The notes beneath the pieces were generated by a model. The model saw only the letters and a program-made list of their open reading frames with translations. It did no database searches and had not been told where the DNA came from. A program made the translations under genes and the position numbers. Below are positions 17,837-27,575 of a stretch of DNA of 64,000 nucleotides, piece by piece; the first letter of the stretch is position 1; every line of letters begins with the position of its first letter. This DNA is from Sulfuricurvum sp. 17-40-25 (GTDB lineage Bacteria > Campylobacterota > Campylobacteria > Campylobacterales > Sulfurimonadaceae). The stretch spans positions 186,001 through 250,000 of the forward strand of contig NCIJ01000002.1 of NCBI GenBank assembly GCA_002282015.1, given 5' to 3'.

Positions 17837-18948
17837 GATAAAACCTTTCGAGTAAGCTTAACACCGATTTCTAAATGATGCGTATACGGGAACTGATCAA
17901 ACAATGCCATAGACTCTACCGTGTGTGTCGTACTAAGAAGTTCAAGATCACGTAACAGTGTTTCAGGATTACAGGAAATATACAAAAGATGGTCAAAACG
18001 GCGTGCGAACTCACACGGTTCAGTTCCTAAACCACTACGGGGAGGATCCACAAAAAGAGTTTTGAGTTGATAATCCCCAAAGTTTTCTCCACCGATACGT
18101 TTGAAAACTCTCGTTTTATCCAAGGCTTGCGTGAACTCTTCCGCACTCAAGCGAACGAAATGGATGTTCTCTACTTGGTTTAGTTCCATGTTACGTTTTG
18201 CCGCGACAATAGAGGGCTTAGAGATCTCTGTTGCTAACACGCGGTCAAATTTAGCGGCAAAGGGGATCGTAAAATTACCGGCTCCACAATACAACTCCAA
18301 TAAATCTCCGCCAATGTTGTCCAATTGAGAGAGAGACCATTCAATCATCTTCTCATTGACTTTTGCATTGGGCTGAGTGAAACTATTTTCGATATGGACA
18401 TAGCGATACTTTCTATCTCCGATTTTGAGTGTTTCAGTCACATAGTCTTGAGACAAGATGAGTTTTTGTTTACGGCTTCGTCCGATGATGTGGATGTCCA
18501 ATTTTGCTGCTATAGCCTTGGCTATTGCTTGCCATTGTTCATCCAAGGCTCGGTGATACAACAAACTGGCAACCACTTCACCCGCTTGTGTCGAGAGAAA
18601 ATCGATTCCGAATAGTTTATGCTCGATTTTTGCTTCACATATCGCATCCAACAGTGGAGTCATTACGTCAGCGATAGACTGTGAAACGATCGAGCAACTG
18701 TTGATCTTTACCGAGCCTTGCTTGTCCATACGGCTCATGGCATACGATACGGCTCCCTCATCATGATAGACTTTGAACTCAGATCGATAACGATAGCGTT
18801 CACTTTCAGAAGCAAATACATCGATCTTCCCCTGATAATAGGGTGCAAAACTTTCGATGATGGAACTCGTTTTAGCATTTAGCTGTTCATCGTATCCGCT
18901 CTCATACACACGACAACTACCACATGTTCCAAAATATTCACACTGCAC
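17833..18948 (-). CDS. trmA: tRNA (uracil-5-)-methyltransferase TrmA
   Basis: 371 residues, SAM-dependent enzyme forming ribothymidine at tRNA position 54. N-terminal CEYFGTCGSC cysteines, SAM motif LLELYCGAGNFTIPFA, DPPRSGLG and the catalytic cysteine in LLYISCNPETLLRDL are all visible. GTG start at 18948 with AGGGAT upstream. TrmA is preferred to RlmC/RlmD by length and absence of an N-terminal TRAM domain. Lies between fliP and the coiled-coil gene. Confidence 0.9.
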   Translation of the reverse strand: MQCEYFGTCGSCRVYESGYDEQLNAKTSSIIESFAPYYQGKIDVFASESERYRYRSEFKVYHDEGAVSYAMSRMDKQGSVKINSCSIVSQSIADVMTPLLDAICEAKIEHKLFGIDFLSTQAGEVVASLLYHRALDEQWQAIAKAIAAKLDIHIIGRSRKQKLILSQDYVTETLKIGDRKYRYVHIENSFTQPNAKVNEKMIEWSLSQLDNIGGDLLELYCGAGNFTIPFAAKFDRVLATEISKPSIVAAKRNMELNQVENIHFVRLSAEEFTQALDKTRVFKRIGGENFGDYQLKTLFVDPPRSGLGTEPCEFARRFDHLLYISCNPETLLRDLELLSTTHTVESMALFDQFPYTHHLEIGVKLTRKVLS

Positions 18949-18956
18949 TTCTATCC

Positions 18957-19691
18957 CTACTTAACACTGGCGATCAGGTTACCGATGAGAAGATTCCACC
19001 CATCGACCATGATAAAGACCAAGATTTTAAACGGCATCGAGATCATTACCGGTGGTAACATCATCATACCCATAGACATCAGGATGGAAGCAACAACCAT
19101 GTCAATGACCAAAAAGGGCAAAAAGAGCAAGAACCCGATCTCAAAAGCAGTTTTAAGCTCACTGATGACGAATGCCGGGATAACGATCGTAAGTGGTACT
19201 TCTTTGATTGACTGCGGGTTTTGCATATGCCGTATACGCAAGAACAAGGCTAAATCTTTTTCTCTCGTATTACGCACCATGAAATTTTTAAACGGATCGG
19301 TTGTTTTTTCAAATGCTTCGTCATAGGAGATAAGATTCTCACTGTACGGTTTAATCCCCTCATCATACGCTTTGGTCGCAACGGGTTCCATCACAAATAT
19401 CGTAAGAATAAGTGCCAACATGACCAAAAGCTGGGTAGGAGGGACTTGCTGTGTCCCCAATGCCTGACGCAAAAATCCAAATACGATCACAAATCGGGTA
19501 AAGGTTGTCATGACGAGAACCAGACTCGGTGCCAGAAACAACACGGTTAGCATCATCAAAACATTGAGTGAACTGACCATTTGTGCAGGTGTATCAGGGG
19601 AGGCTAAGTTGAAGCTCATGCTAGGAACAGGGTTACTGGCCGCAAAAACTGTAGCGCCCATCCAAAGCATAACCATTAATATACGAGCCAA
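18957..19691 (-). CDS. fliP: Flagellar type III export gate protein FliP
   Basis: 244 residues, core of the FliPQR export gate. Signal peptide (FliP is cleaved), then the membrane segments and family motifs FTRFVIVFGFLRQALGTQQ, FVISELKTAFEIGFLLFLPF and the C-terminal SMGMMMLPPVMISMPFKILVF. Start TTG at 19691 follows AGGGGTGG by 4 bases; an in-frame ATG at 19676 has no ribosome site. Single flagellar gene here, with trmA downstream, as usual for dispersed epsilonproteobacterial flagellar loci. Confidence 0.96.
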   Translation of the reverse strand: MARILMVMLWMGATVFAASNPVPSMSFNLASPDTPAQMVSSLNVLMMLTVLFLAPSLVLVMTTFTRFVIVFGFLRQALGTQQVPPTQLLVMLALILTIFVMEPVATKAYDEGIKPYSENLISYDEAFEKTTDPFKNFMVRNTREKDLALFLRIRHMQNPQSIKEVPLTIVIPAFVISELKTAFEIGFLLFLPFLVIDMVVASILMSMGMMMLPPVMISMPFKILVFIMVDGWNLLIGNLIASVK

Positions 19692-19796
19692 ATAACCACC
19701 CCTAAACGTCTTTTAAGTAGGCGATAATACCACAAACTATGTGTAGTTCTCGATTAATTCTGCTAAAATTACACTAATTTGTTCGTAGGAGCCCTT

Positions 19797-21101
19797 ATGT
19801 CCCACTCTCTCTCCATTGTTATCCTTGCTGCAGGAAAAGGGAGTCGGATGAAATCGCCCAAAGCGAAAGTCCTACATGAGATTTGCGGACGTGAGATGCT
19901 GTATTACAGTATCAAAGCCGCACGTGCTCTTAGCGATGATGTTATCGTCGTGGTTGCGCATCAAAAAGATGCTGTAATCGCTGCTATGGAACGCTATTTT
20001 GAGGGTCTTATCTTTGTGACCCAAGATACTGAGAATTTTCCAGGTACGGGCGGTGCCATGATGGAGGTCAAACCAAAGCATGAGAATGTCCTCGTGCTCA
20101 ATGGCGACATGCCTCTCATAACCCAGCACTCTGTGAGTGAATTTATGAAAAGCGACAGCGATATCGTGATGTCGGTTATCGAGCTCGAAGACTCTAGCGG
20201 TTATGGTCGAGTGGTGATTGAAAACGGTCATGTTGTGCGTATCGTTGAAGAAAAAGATGCAAGTGACATAGAAAAATCTATACTCACGGTCAATGCTGGT
20301 GTTTATGCCTTTAAACGAAGCGTTTTAGAAATGTATCTGCCAAAACTTTCCAATGATAATGCCCAAAGCGAATACTATCTCACCGACGTCATCGCCCTCG
20401 CCCGTAATGATGGATTAGAGATCTCACCGCTCATCGTCGAAGAAGTGGAGTTCAAAGGTGTTAATTCGAAATTCGACCTCTCAACTGCCGAGATCATCAT
20501 GATGAATCGAATCCGTCGTACTTGGATGGATGCAGGTGTCGTTATGCAACTGCCCCAAACCATTTATATTGAAGAAGGCGTTCGTTTCGAGGGGGAATCC
20601 ATCCTCGAAAACGGCGTGCGACTGTGTGGTGATACCCTCATAGTCAATTCCCATATCAAAGCACACAGCGTAATCGAAAATTCTACGGTTCAGGACTCTG
20701 ATGTAGGCCCACTGGCTCATCTACGTCCATTAAGCGTTTTAAAAAACACCCATGTCGGGAATTTCGTTGAAGTTAAAAAATCAACACTCAACGGCGTAAA
20801 AGCGGGACATCTAAGCTACATAGGCGATGCAACTATCGATGAGGGAACCAACATCGGTGCGGGGACTATCACCTGCAACTACGATGGGGTTAAAAAATAC
20901 CAAACCATCATCGGAAAAAATGTCTTTATCGGAAGTGACTCTCAGCTCGTTGCTCCCGTAGAGATTGCGGACAATGTGATGATCGCCGCAGGGACAACTG
21001 TTACCTCAGGTAAATACGAAAGCGATCTATTGATCCTCAGCCGTACCCCTGTTCGTAAAATCAGCGGTTTCTTTACTAAATTTTTCGGTAAAGGTGCCTA
21101 A
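19797..21101 (+). CDS. glmU: Bifunctional UDP-GlcNAc pyrophosphorylase / glucosamine-1-phosphate acetyltransferase
   Basis: 434 residues. Makes UDP-N-acetylglucosamine for peptidoglycan and LPS. N-terminal uridyltransferase signature LAAGKGSRMKSPKAKVLHE and MPLITQHS; C-terminal left-handed beta-helix with hexapeptide repeats, ending in VGNFVEVKKSTL, GHLSYIGDA, NYDG and FIGSDSQLVAPV, the acetyltransferase site. ATG at 19797 has AGGAG 7 bases upstream; the longer in-frame TTG start at 19779 lacks a site. First gene of a six-gene plus-strand run with 1-8 base overlaps. Confidence 0.97.
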   Translation: MSHSLSIVILAAGKGSRMKSPKAKVLHEICGREMLYYSIKAARALSDDVIVVVAHQKDAVIAAMERYFEGLIFVTQDTENFPGTGGAMMEVKPKHENVLVLNGDMPLITQHSVSEFMKSDSDIVMSVIELEDSSGYGRVVIENGHVVRIVEEKDASDIEKSILTVNAGVYAFKRSVLEMYLPKLSNDNAQSEYYLTDVIALARNDGLEISPLIVEEVEFKGVNSKFDLSTAEIIMMNRIRRTWMDAGVVMQLPQTIYIEEGVRFEGESILENGVRLCGDTLIVNSHIKAHSVIENSTVQDSDVGPLAHLRPLSVLKNTHVGNFVEVKKSTLNGVKAGHLSYIGDATIDEGTNIGAGTITCNYDGVKKYQTIIGKNVFIGSDSQLVAPVEIADNVMIAAGTTVTSGKYESDLLILSRTPVRKISGFFTKFFGKGA

Positions 21102-22336
21102 TGCTAATCCCTGCCAATTTACTCGAAGGTAAAAAGATACTCTTGGGAGTCACAGGTTCTATTGCCGCGTATAAAACCCTCGAACTCTTGCGTCTGTATA
21201 CCAAAGCAGGTGCTCAGGTACGTGTGGTCATGAGTCCCTCTGCCAAAAAATTTATCGCGCCATTGAGTTTTGAAGCACTGAGCCACAACCGAGTCCTAGA
21301 TGATACCAACGAATCATGGGCAGATGATTTTAATCATATCAAAACCTCTCAATGGGCCGATATCATGGTCATCGCTCCTGTATCTGCCAATACCATTGCC
21401 AAGCTCGCAGCGGGTATCGCGGATACGATACTCACCCAATGCGCCCTCGCCTATCCAAAGACCATACTGATCTCTCCCTCTGCAAACACCCATATGATCC
21501 AAAATCCGATGATCCAAAAAGCACTCCAAAACCTTGCCAGTGCCAACTATGAGATGGTCTCTACACAGACTAAAGAGTTGGCATGTGAAACCGTAGGCGA
21601 TGGTGCTATGGCGGATCCGATTGAAATCTTTTATGAAACGGCAAAAATCTTGCTCAAAGATCCTTATTGGGAAGAGAGATCTGTCGTTATCACCGGTGGA
21701 GGAACACGAGAAAAAATAGATGAAGTACGTTATATCTCTAATTTTTCTTCAGGAAAAATGGCAAAATCGATTGCTCTTTCTCTGTATTTCAAAGGGGCAA
21801 GTGTGTGCTACATCACCACAAAAGGTAATGCTGGCCTACCAAAAAACATCCGAACCATAGACGTAGAGGATGCAAAAGAGATGCTCAAATCTACCAAAGA
21901 TGCCATTTTGAGTGCCAAGGAAAATACCCAAACCGTTAAGCGTCCCTTTTTGTTTATGGTAGCAGCAGTAGCTGATTTTACCCCTAAACATCCAAAACAA
22001 GGAAAACTCAAAAAATCAGCCCTAGGTGAAAATTGGCAGATTGAACTGGAACAGACATCCGATATTTTGAGTACACTGCTCAAAGATCGAGAAGGGGTCA
22101 CCACCATCGCTTTTAAAGCTGAAATGGATGACCAAGAAGGGCTAAATAATGCAAAAAATCTTTTAGCGCAAAAAAAGGTAGATGCGGTGTGCTACAATCT
22201 TCTCCAAGATGCAAAAAGTTTTGGCGGAGAAGAGAACAGCATTACCTTTATTACCAACAACGATCAAGTAGATTTGGGACGACACAGTAAATTTGATCTT
22301 GCAGAAAAGATTTTAGAACAAGCATCGGCATTATGA
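21101..22336 (+). CDS. coaBC: Bifunctional phosphopantothenoylcysteine decarboxylase / phosphopantothenate-cysteine ligase
   Basis: 411 residues, two steps of coenzyme A synthesis. CoaC flavoprotein half: LLGVTGSIAAYKTLELLR, PVSANTIAKLAAGIAD, and a substrate loop PSANTHM in place of the usual PAMNxxM; active-site flap ACETVGDGAMADP keeps the cysteine. CoaB half from about residue 190: ITGGGTREKIDEVRYISNFSSGKMA and AAVADFTPKH. Starts as TAATG on the glmU stop. The PSAN variant departs from the E. coli motif; both activities are still expected. Together with coaD at 33.3 kb this covers much of CoA synthesis. Confidence 0.95.
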   Translation: MLIPANLLEGKKILLGVTGSIAAYKTLELLRLYTKAGAQVRVVMSPSAKKFIAPLSFEALSHNRVLDDTNESWADDFNHIKTSQWADIMVIAPVSANTIAKLAAGIADTILTQCALAYPKTILISPSANTHMIQNPMIQKALQNLASANYEMVSTQTKELACETVGDGAMADPIEIFYETAKILLKDPYWEERSVVITGGGTREKIDEVRYISNFSSGKMAKSIALSLYFKGASVCYITTKGNAGLPKNIRTIDVEDAKEMLKSTKDAILSAKENTQTVKRPFLFMVAAVADFTPKHPKQGKLKKSALGENWQIELEQTSDILSTLLKDREGVTTIAFKAEMDDQEGLNNAKNLLAQKKVDAVCYNLLQDAKSFGGEENSITFITNNDQVDLGRHSKFDLAEKILEQASAL

Positions 22337-23013
22337 GTAATAACCCTAGTCATATCGCGATCATCATGGACGGCAACGGACGATGGGCACAAGCACAGGA
22401 TAAAAACCGTACCTTTGGGCATGAAAAAGGTTCTGAGGTAGTACGTACCATTACAACCTATTGTGCCAAAAACCCTGAGATCGACCGACTGACCCTCTAC
22501 GCTTTTAGTACCGAAAACTGGAAACGTCCAAAGCTGGAAGTCGAGTTTTTGATGAAGCTACTGCAAAAGTACCTCAAGCAGGAATTACCGACTTATTTAG
22601 AGGGAAATATCCGTTTTCAGCCTATTGGCGATCTCTCTGCCTTTTCAACGAGCTTGCAAAGCACAATACGTGAGGTCAAAGAAGCGACCCAGCACTGCAC
22701 AGGACTTATCCAAAGTCTGGCACTAAACTATGGAGGGCGTGATGAGATCATACGTGCGGCTGTTGCATTACAAGCGGCACAGACTCCTATTAGCTTTGAT
22801 TTAATATCACAAACGCTGGACTGCGATACCGATGTCGATCTATTGATTCGAACTGGAGGCGATCACCGTCTCTCCAATTTTATGCTTTGGCAATCAGCGT
22901 ATGCAGAGCTGTTTTTTACTGACACGTTGTGGCCAGAATTTACAACGGATGAGTTGGAAAAGATCATACAAAAATTTAAAAAAGTTGAACGACGTTTTGG
23001 GGGACTTAATTAA
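22333..23013 (+). CDS. uppS: Undecaprenyl diphosphate synthase (cis-prenyltransferase)
   Basis: 226 residues. Makes the C55 lipid carrier for peptidoglycan and LPS. Signature IIMDGNGRWAQ with the catalytic aspartate, FSTENWKRP, LNYGGRDEI, and DLLIRTGGDHRLSNFMLWQSAYAEL are all present. ATG overlaps the coaBC TGA. Confidence 0.97.
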   Translation: MSNNPSHIAIIMDGNGRWAQAQDKNRTFGHEKGSEVVRTITTYCAKNPEIDRLTLYAFSTENWKRPKLEVEFLMKLLQKYLKQELPTYLEGNIRFQPIGDLSAFSTSLQSTIREVKEATQHCTGLIQSLALNYGGRDEIIRAAVALQAAQTPISFDLISQTLDCDTDVDLLIRTGGDHRLSNFMLWQSAYAELFFTDTLWPEFTTDELEKIIQKFKKVERRFGGLN

Positions 23014-23762
23014 TGGAAATGATATTAGTAGCAATAGCGGGGCTCATGATAGGCTCTTTTCTCAATGTCTTGATCCTTCGCACACCTATTGATCAAAGTA
23101 TCTCTTTTCCTGCGTCTCATTGCATGAGCTGTAATACGCCACTGCGTGCCTGGCACAATGTTCCCCTCCTCTCATGGCTTTTTTTACGCGGAAAATGTGC
23201 TTTTTGTGGTGTAAAAATATCCATTCAATACCCACTTATCGAACTGCTCACCGCATTGATCTTTGTGTGTGCTGCATGGAAACTTGGGATCACGTATCAG
23301 GCATTTGGTATTGCGATGGTGTTTGCATTGCTCTTGGCACTCTCGGTTATCGATTTTCGATATAAAATGGTTCCTGACAGTATCAATCTTAGCGCCCTGA
23401 CCTTCGCCATATTCAGTGTTACCTCATGGGGAGGGTTTGTTGCCAATTTTACCAATGCGCTATTATTGGCAGGTGGATTTTCACTCTTGCGTTTTTATCT
23501 CTCCTATGCGATTAAAAAAGAAGCGATGGGCGAAGCGGACATCATGATAGCAGCTACCATGGGTGCTGTTTTGGGTATCAAACTGGCACTTGTTGCTGTC
23601 TTCCTCTCCGCGGTTTTAGCATTGCCAGCACTGCTTTTGACACGTACGGAAGACGAAGAGTCCGAACAACTCCCCTTTATTCCATTTTTGGCCATTGCAA
23701 CATGGATTGTATTGATGTTTGATACCGAAGTCTCTCTTTATTTGGTAACGCTTTATGGGTAA
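23013..23762 (+). CDS. pilD: Type IV prepilin leader peptidase / N-methyltransferase
   Basis: 249 residues, polytopic. Cleaves and N-methylates type IV pilin-like precursors. The cytoplasmic zinc-binding loop has CMSCN and CAFCG; the first catalytic aspartate is in SVIDFRYKMVPD. The second is in AMGEADIMI, where the usual GxGD is GEAD. Implies type IV pili, a type II system or competence pseudopili elsewhere in the genome. Starts on the uppS stop (TAATG). Confidence 0.92.
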   Translation: MEMILVAIAGLMIGSFLNVLILRTPIDQSISFPASHCMSCNTPLRAWHNVPLLSWLFLRGKCAFCGVKISIQYPLIELLTALIFVCAAWKLGITYQAFGIAMVFALLLALSVIDFRYKMVPDSINLSALTFAIFSVTSWGGFVANFTNALLLAGGFSLLRFYLSYAIKKEAMGEADIMIAATMGAVLGIKLALVAVFLSAVLALPALLLTRTEDEESEQLPFIPFLAIATWIVLMFDTEVSLYLVTLYG

Positions 23763-24777
23763 ATTAAAACACTATATTTTTTCCCATTTAAACGTTCTGT
23801 TTTTCTCTATTTTTATACCCTTGTTTACGATTGCATCGGTTATCTTTTTGATCAAAATTGCGACGTTGACCTCAGTTATTAACCTAAGCCTCTCTGAGAT
23901 GGGAAAACTTTATATTTTCGCTCTCCCTGAGCTTCTTTTCTACACTCTACCTATTGCTTTTTTTGTATCTGCAGCACTGACTCTTTTTCGGCTATCTAAT
24001 GATAATGAAATGGTCGTCGTATTTTCGATGGGAATATCTCCACGGTTTTTAGTACGTATATTGGCACTTCCTGCTTTTACACTCAGCCTCTTAATGCTTA
24101 TCAACTTCTTGGTGATAACCCCTTATATAAAACACATCAGTAAAAGCTTTAGTCAATCTAAAAAAAGTGAAGCCAAGTTCAATTTAACCGCTTCAGAATT
24201 CGGTCACCATTTTGGAGACTGGATGATTTTTATCAACAAAAGTGACAATGAAAACCGTACCTACGGTGGTATTGTTTTGTTTAACAAAGGGGAAAAAGAG
24301 GAGATTCTTATCGTAGCAAATGATGCAGAACTCATCAATAATAGCGGTTTATTACAACTAAAACTCCATAATGGCGAAGGCTATTCCTACAATAACGATA
24401 CCTTTAAACATATGAAATTTAAAACCCTTATGATCAATGACAGTATGGAAAAAAGTCTTTATGCATACAATGGTATTTTAGGATATTGGCAAAGCTATAA
24501 AGAAGAAAGCTTTAAACAAAAGCTATTAATCACAAATACATTGCTTAGTGTGTTCCCCCTTCTTTCTATTTTTCTCATCATCGCACTTGGTGTAGTACAT
24601 GCTCGTCACCAAAAACGGTGGATCTATTTATGGCTCTTTTTGAGTATCGTCATTTACTACGCTGCTGCGATTGTCCTGCAACAATGGTTGACATTTTGGA
24701 CTATACCCGCCGTTGCCATTGGTTGGCTTCTCATTACCTACACTTTCTATCGACGCCTGGTTGGTAGTCGCTTTTGA
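23755..24777 (+). CDS. LptF/LptG-family LPS export permease
   Basis: 340 residues: three membrane helices, a periplasmic beta-jellyroll (about 130-250) and three more helices, the layout of LptF/LptG, which extract LPS from the inner membrane with LptB. Sequence such as LPIAFFVSAALTLFRLSNDNEMVVVFSMGIS carries the coupling-helix region. I cannot tell LptF from LptG. Overlaps the pilD end by 8 bases and truA by 4. Confidence 0.88.
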   Translation: MGKLKHYIFSHLNVLFFSIFIPLFTIASVIFLIKIATLTSVINLSLSEMGKLYIFALPELLFYTLPIAFFVSAALTLFRLSNDNEMVVVFSMGISPRFLVRILALPAFTLSLLMLINFLVITPYIKHISKSFSQSKKSEAKFNLTASEFGHHFGDWMIFINKSDNENRTYGGIVLFNKGEKEEILIVANDAELINNSGLLQLKLHNGEGYSYNNDTFKHMKFKTLMINDSMEKSLYAYNGILGYWQSYKEESFKQKLLITNTLLSVFPLLSIFLIIALGVVHARHQKRWIYLWLFLSIVIYYAAAIVLQQWLTFWTIPAVAIGWLLITYTFYRRLVGSRF

Positions 24778-25502
24778 ACCGTGCCAAGATCACCCTGAGC
24801 TATAACGGTTCAGCGTTCATGGGCTCGCAACAGCAGCCTACTACTACTAATACCGTCATAGGAACCCTCACCATAGCTCTCAAACGTCTCAAGATAGCTT
24901 CCGTACCCAAAGGTTCAGGCAGAACAGACCGAGGGGTCCACGCCACCCATCAAGTGATGCACATTGACCTCCCCCACTTTTGGACCGATATGCGACGTCT
25001 TAAAGACATGCTAAATCTCCAACTTCCCCCCTCTGTACGAATACGACGTATCGAGTTTGTATCGCCAGAATTTCATGCCCGTTACGGTGCGAGAAAACGG
25101 GTCTATCGCTATATCTTCAAAGAAGGAATAAGCAACCCATTTGAAGACGATTTCGTCACTTTCGTCCCCTCCCTAAACCGTGAGCTTATCAGCGATGCTA
25201 TCACAGCGTTTCAAGGTGACCACAACTTTGAGCTGTTCAAAAAAAGCGGTGATGATATGGAACACTATGTTCGCCGTATTTATCGTGCCTATGCCTACTC
25301 TCGTCAGGGCTATTTTATTCTAGTCTTCGAGGGAAATGGCTTTTTACGCTCCCAAATACGTCTTATGGTGGGTTTTTTGCTAAAAATTTCCAGCGGCAAA
25401 GCCACCAAAGAACAACTTATCGAACAGCTCAATGGGGTAAAACGCCACAGCACCAGTATTGCACCCCATAATGGACTCTATTTGACTCGTATAAAATACT
25501 AG
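24774..25502 (+). CDS. truA: tRNA pseudouridine(38-40) synthase
   Basis: 242 residues. Isomerises uridines 38-40 in the tRNA anticodon arm. Catalytic aspartate in GSGRTDRGVHATHQ; YDGSxF-like opening YNGSAFMGSQQQP; FHARYGARKRVYRY and the final LYLTRIKY. Start is TTG at 24774, overlapping the permease TGA as TTGA; no ATG or GTG is available in frame near it. Last gene of the glmU run. Confidence 0.95.
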   Translation: MNRAKITLSYNGSAFMGSQQQPTTTNTVIGTLTIALKRLKIASVPKGSGRTDRGVHATHQVMHIDLPHFWTDMRRLKDMLNLQLPPSVRIRRIEFVSPEFHARYGARKRVYRYIFKEGISNPFEDDFVTFVPSLNRELISDAITAFQGDHNFELFKKSGDDMEHYVRRIYRAYAYSRQGYFILVFEGNGFLRSQIRLMVGFLLKISSGKATKEQLIEQLNGVKRHSTSIAPHNGLYLTRIKY

Positions 25503-25536
25503 TTTAGTCATATAGACTAAACTTAGTTGATATCTC

Positions 25537-25565
25537 TTGCATTACAAAAACTCTTTTGTTATAAT
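25537..25565 (+). promoter_or_regulatory. Sigma-70 promoter of htpG
   Basis: TTGCAT (25537-25542), 17-base spacer, TATAAT (25560-25565). Transcription would begin near 25572, giving a leader of about 114 bases. No CIRCE-type inverted repeat (TTAGCACTC-N9-GAGTGCTAA) is visible here. Confidence 0.7.
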
Positions 25566-25571
25566 CACATC

Positions 25572-25685
25572 CGCTAAAGGCACGTTAACGTGCTTGGGCC
25601 TCCTGCCGAAGGAAGCTTAGCGTTAGCGTAGCCGAATGGGGCTTTGCCCCGAGGCGTATTAATCAAATAAAAAGGAATTAGTCAC
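25572..25685 (+). promoter_or_regulatory. Structured 5' leader of htpG
   Basis: GC-rich compared with surrounding intergenic DNA. Holds a perfect 14-bp palindrome GCACGTTAACGTGC (25580-25593), a hairpin GGGGC-TTT-GCCCC (25638-25650), and a closing stem GCCTC (25598-25602) with GAGGC (25651-25655). The ribosome site AAGGAA and the ATG lie outside these stems, so this does not look like a classic RNA thermometer. It could be a stability element or an inserted repeat. Confidence 0.5.
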
Positions 25686-27566
25686 ATGGCAAAACATCAG
25701 TTTCAGACCGAAGTTTCACAAATCTTACAGTTAATGATCCACTCTCTTTACTCAAATAAAGAGATCTTTGTTCGCGAACTCGTATCCAATAGTTCAGATG
25801 CACTTGACAAGCTCAACATGCTTGTCCTCACCGATGACGCATACAAAGGGATTACATTTAACCCTCGTATCGACATCGTCGTGGATAAAGAGGCTAAGAC
25901 TCTTACCATCAGCGACAGCGGTATCGGTATGAATGAGACAGACCTAGTAGAAAACCTAGGAACCATCGCAAAATCAGGAACCAAAGCATTTTTATCACAG
26001 CTATCAGGTGATCAGAAAAAAGATTCTAATCTTATCGGACAGTTCGGTGTCGGTTTCTACGCCGCATTCATGGTTGCGGATCGTGTTGAAGTCATCAGCC
26101 GTAAAGCAGGTGAAGAGAGCGCGTATAAGTGGAGCTCAATGGCAGGCAGTGAGTATGATCTCGAACCTGCAACGCGTGACACACACGGTACAAGCATCAT
26201 TATGCACCTAAAAGACGATGAGGATGAGTTCCTAGAAGCACACCGTATCGAAACCATCATCAAAAAATATTCTAACCACATCCCTTTCCCGATCTTCATG
26301 GACAAAGAGGAATACGTAGCACCAGCAGAGGGTGAAGAAAAAGGATCAAACGAGATCAAAAACGTTCAGATCAACAAAGCAAACGCTCTGTGGACGATCA
26401 GTAAATCGGATATTAGCGACGATGAATACAAAGACTTCTACTCAAGCATCGCTCACGATTCTGCTGAGCCATTGATGTGGATGCATAACAAGGCTGAGGG
26501 ATCATTGGAGTACACAACCCTATTCTATATCCCATCTAAAGCACCGATGGACTTGTACCGTGTTGATTACCAAAGCGGTGTCAAACTCTATATTAACCGT
26601 GTCTTCATCTCAGATGATGAGAAAGAGCTTATGCCGACTTACTTGCGTTTCTTACGTGGTGTGATCGATTCTGCTGACCTACCACTAAACGTCAGCCGTG
26701 AGATCTTACAAAGTAACAAAGTCATGGCAAAGATCAAGAACGCATCGGTCAAAAAAGTACTCGGTGAGCTTTCAAAAGTTTCTGAAAACGATACAGAAAA
26801 ATACGACGCATTCTACAAAGAGTTCGGTAATGTTCTCAAAGAGGGTCTCTACAGCGACATGGGCAACCGTGAGAGAATCATGGATCTTCTCAAACTCAAC
26901 ACGTTGAACTCTGCAGAACCTGTAATGTTCAGTAAGTTCGTAGAGGGTGTAGATGCTGAGAAAAAAGAGATCTATTACATCACTGCTAAGATGTCTCTAC
27001 AGATGCTCAAAAACTCTCCGTCACTAGAGCGTTTTAAAGCAAAAGGGATTGATGTCCTAGTACTCAACGAAGAGATCGACACCATCGTATTCCCAATGGT
27101 AAACGAGTACAAAGAGTTCAAACTCATCAATGTCACTGATGCAACACTCGAAGAGACCGAAGAAGAGAAAAAAGAGCACGAAGAAAAAGCAAAAGGGCTT
27201 GAAGGTTTCATCGGTCAACTCCAAAGCGCACTAGGCGAGAGCGTATCCAAAGTCGAAACAACCTTTGACCTGACAGACTCAGCGGTTTGTATCAAAGTGG
27301 ACAAAGAAGATTCTGGCTACATGATGGCACAGATGATGAAACAGTTCGGGAACATGGGTGGCGACATGCCAGCACCAAAACAAATCCTACAGATCAATCC
27401 GAACCATGACTTGATCAAAAAGCTCAGCGACAGCGCTGATGTAAATCTTATCGAAGACGCAGCACACGTATTGCTCGATCAGGCGAAACTCTATGAGGGT
27501 GAAACCCTTGCAGACACTGCAGGATTTATCGCACGTCTTAACCGTATTATGGCTAAAGCGCTGTAA
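25686..27566 (+). CDS. htpG: Molecular chaperone HtpG (Hsp90)
   Basis: 626 residues, full length. GHKL ATPase motifs ELVSNSSDALDK, DSGIGM, IGQFGVGFYAAF and the HGTSIIMHL region, then middle and C-terminal dimerisation domains. The charged linker seen in eukaryotic Hsp90 is absent, as in all bacterial HtpG. AAAAGGAATT precedes the ATG. Monocistronic: it has its own promoter and is followed by a hairpin at 27576-27595. Confidence 0.98.
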   Translation: MAKHQFQTEVSQILQLMIHSLYSNKEIFVRELVSNSSDALDKLNMLVLTDDAYKGITFNPRIDIVVDKEAKTLTISDSGIGMNETDLVENLGTIAKSGTKAFLSQLSGDQKKDSNLIGQFGVGFYAAFMVADRVEVISRKAGEESAYKWSSMAGSEYDLEPATRDTHGTSIIMHLKDDEDEFLEAHRIETIIKKYSNHIPFPIFMDKEEYVAPAEGEEKGSNEIKNVQINKANALWTISKSDISDDEYKDFYSSIAHDSAEPLMWMHNKAEGSLEYTTLFYIPSKAPMDLYRVDYQSGVKLYINRVFISDDEKELMPTYLRFLRGVIDSADLPLNVSREILQSNKVMAKIKNASVKKVLGELSKVSENDTEKYDAFYKEFGNVLKEGLYSDMGNRERIMDLLKLNTLNSAEPVMFSKFVEGVDAEKKEIYYITAKMSLQMLKNSPSLERFKAKGIDVLVLNEEIDTIVFPMVNEYKEFKLINVTDATLEETEEEKKEHEEKAKGLEGFIGQLQSALGESVSKVETTFDLTDSAVCIKVDKEDSGYMMAQMMKQFGNMGGDMPAPKQILQINPNHDLIKKLSDSADVNLIEDAAHVLLDQAKLYEGETLADTAGFIARLNRIMAKAL

Positions 27567-27575
27567 TCTTTCCTC

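Noticed and set aside
25580-25655. RNA thermometer in the htpG leader
   Set aside because: The ribosome-binding site is not paired in any stem I can draw; kept only as a structured leader.
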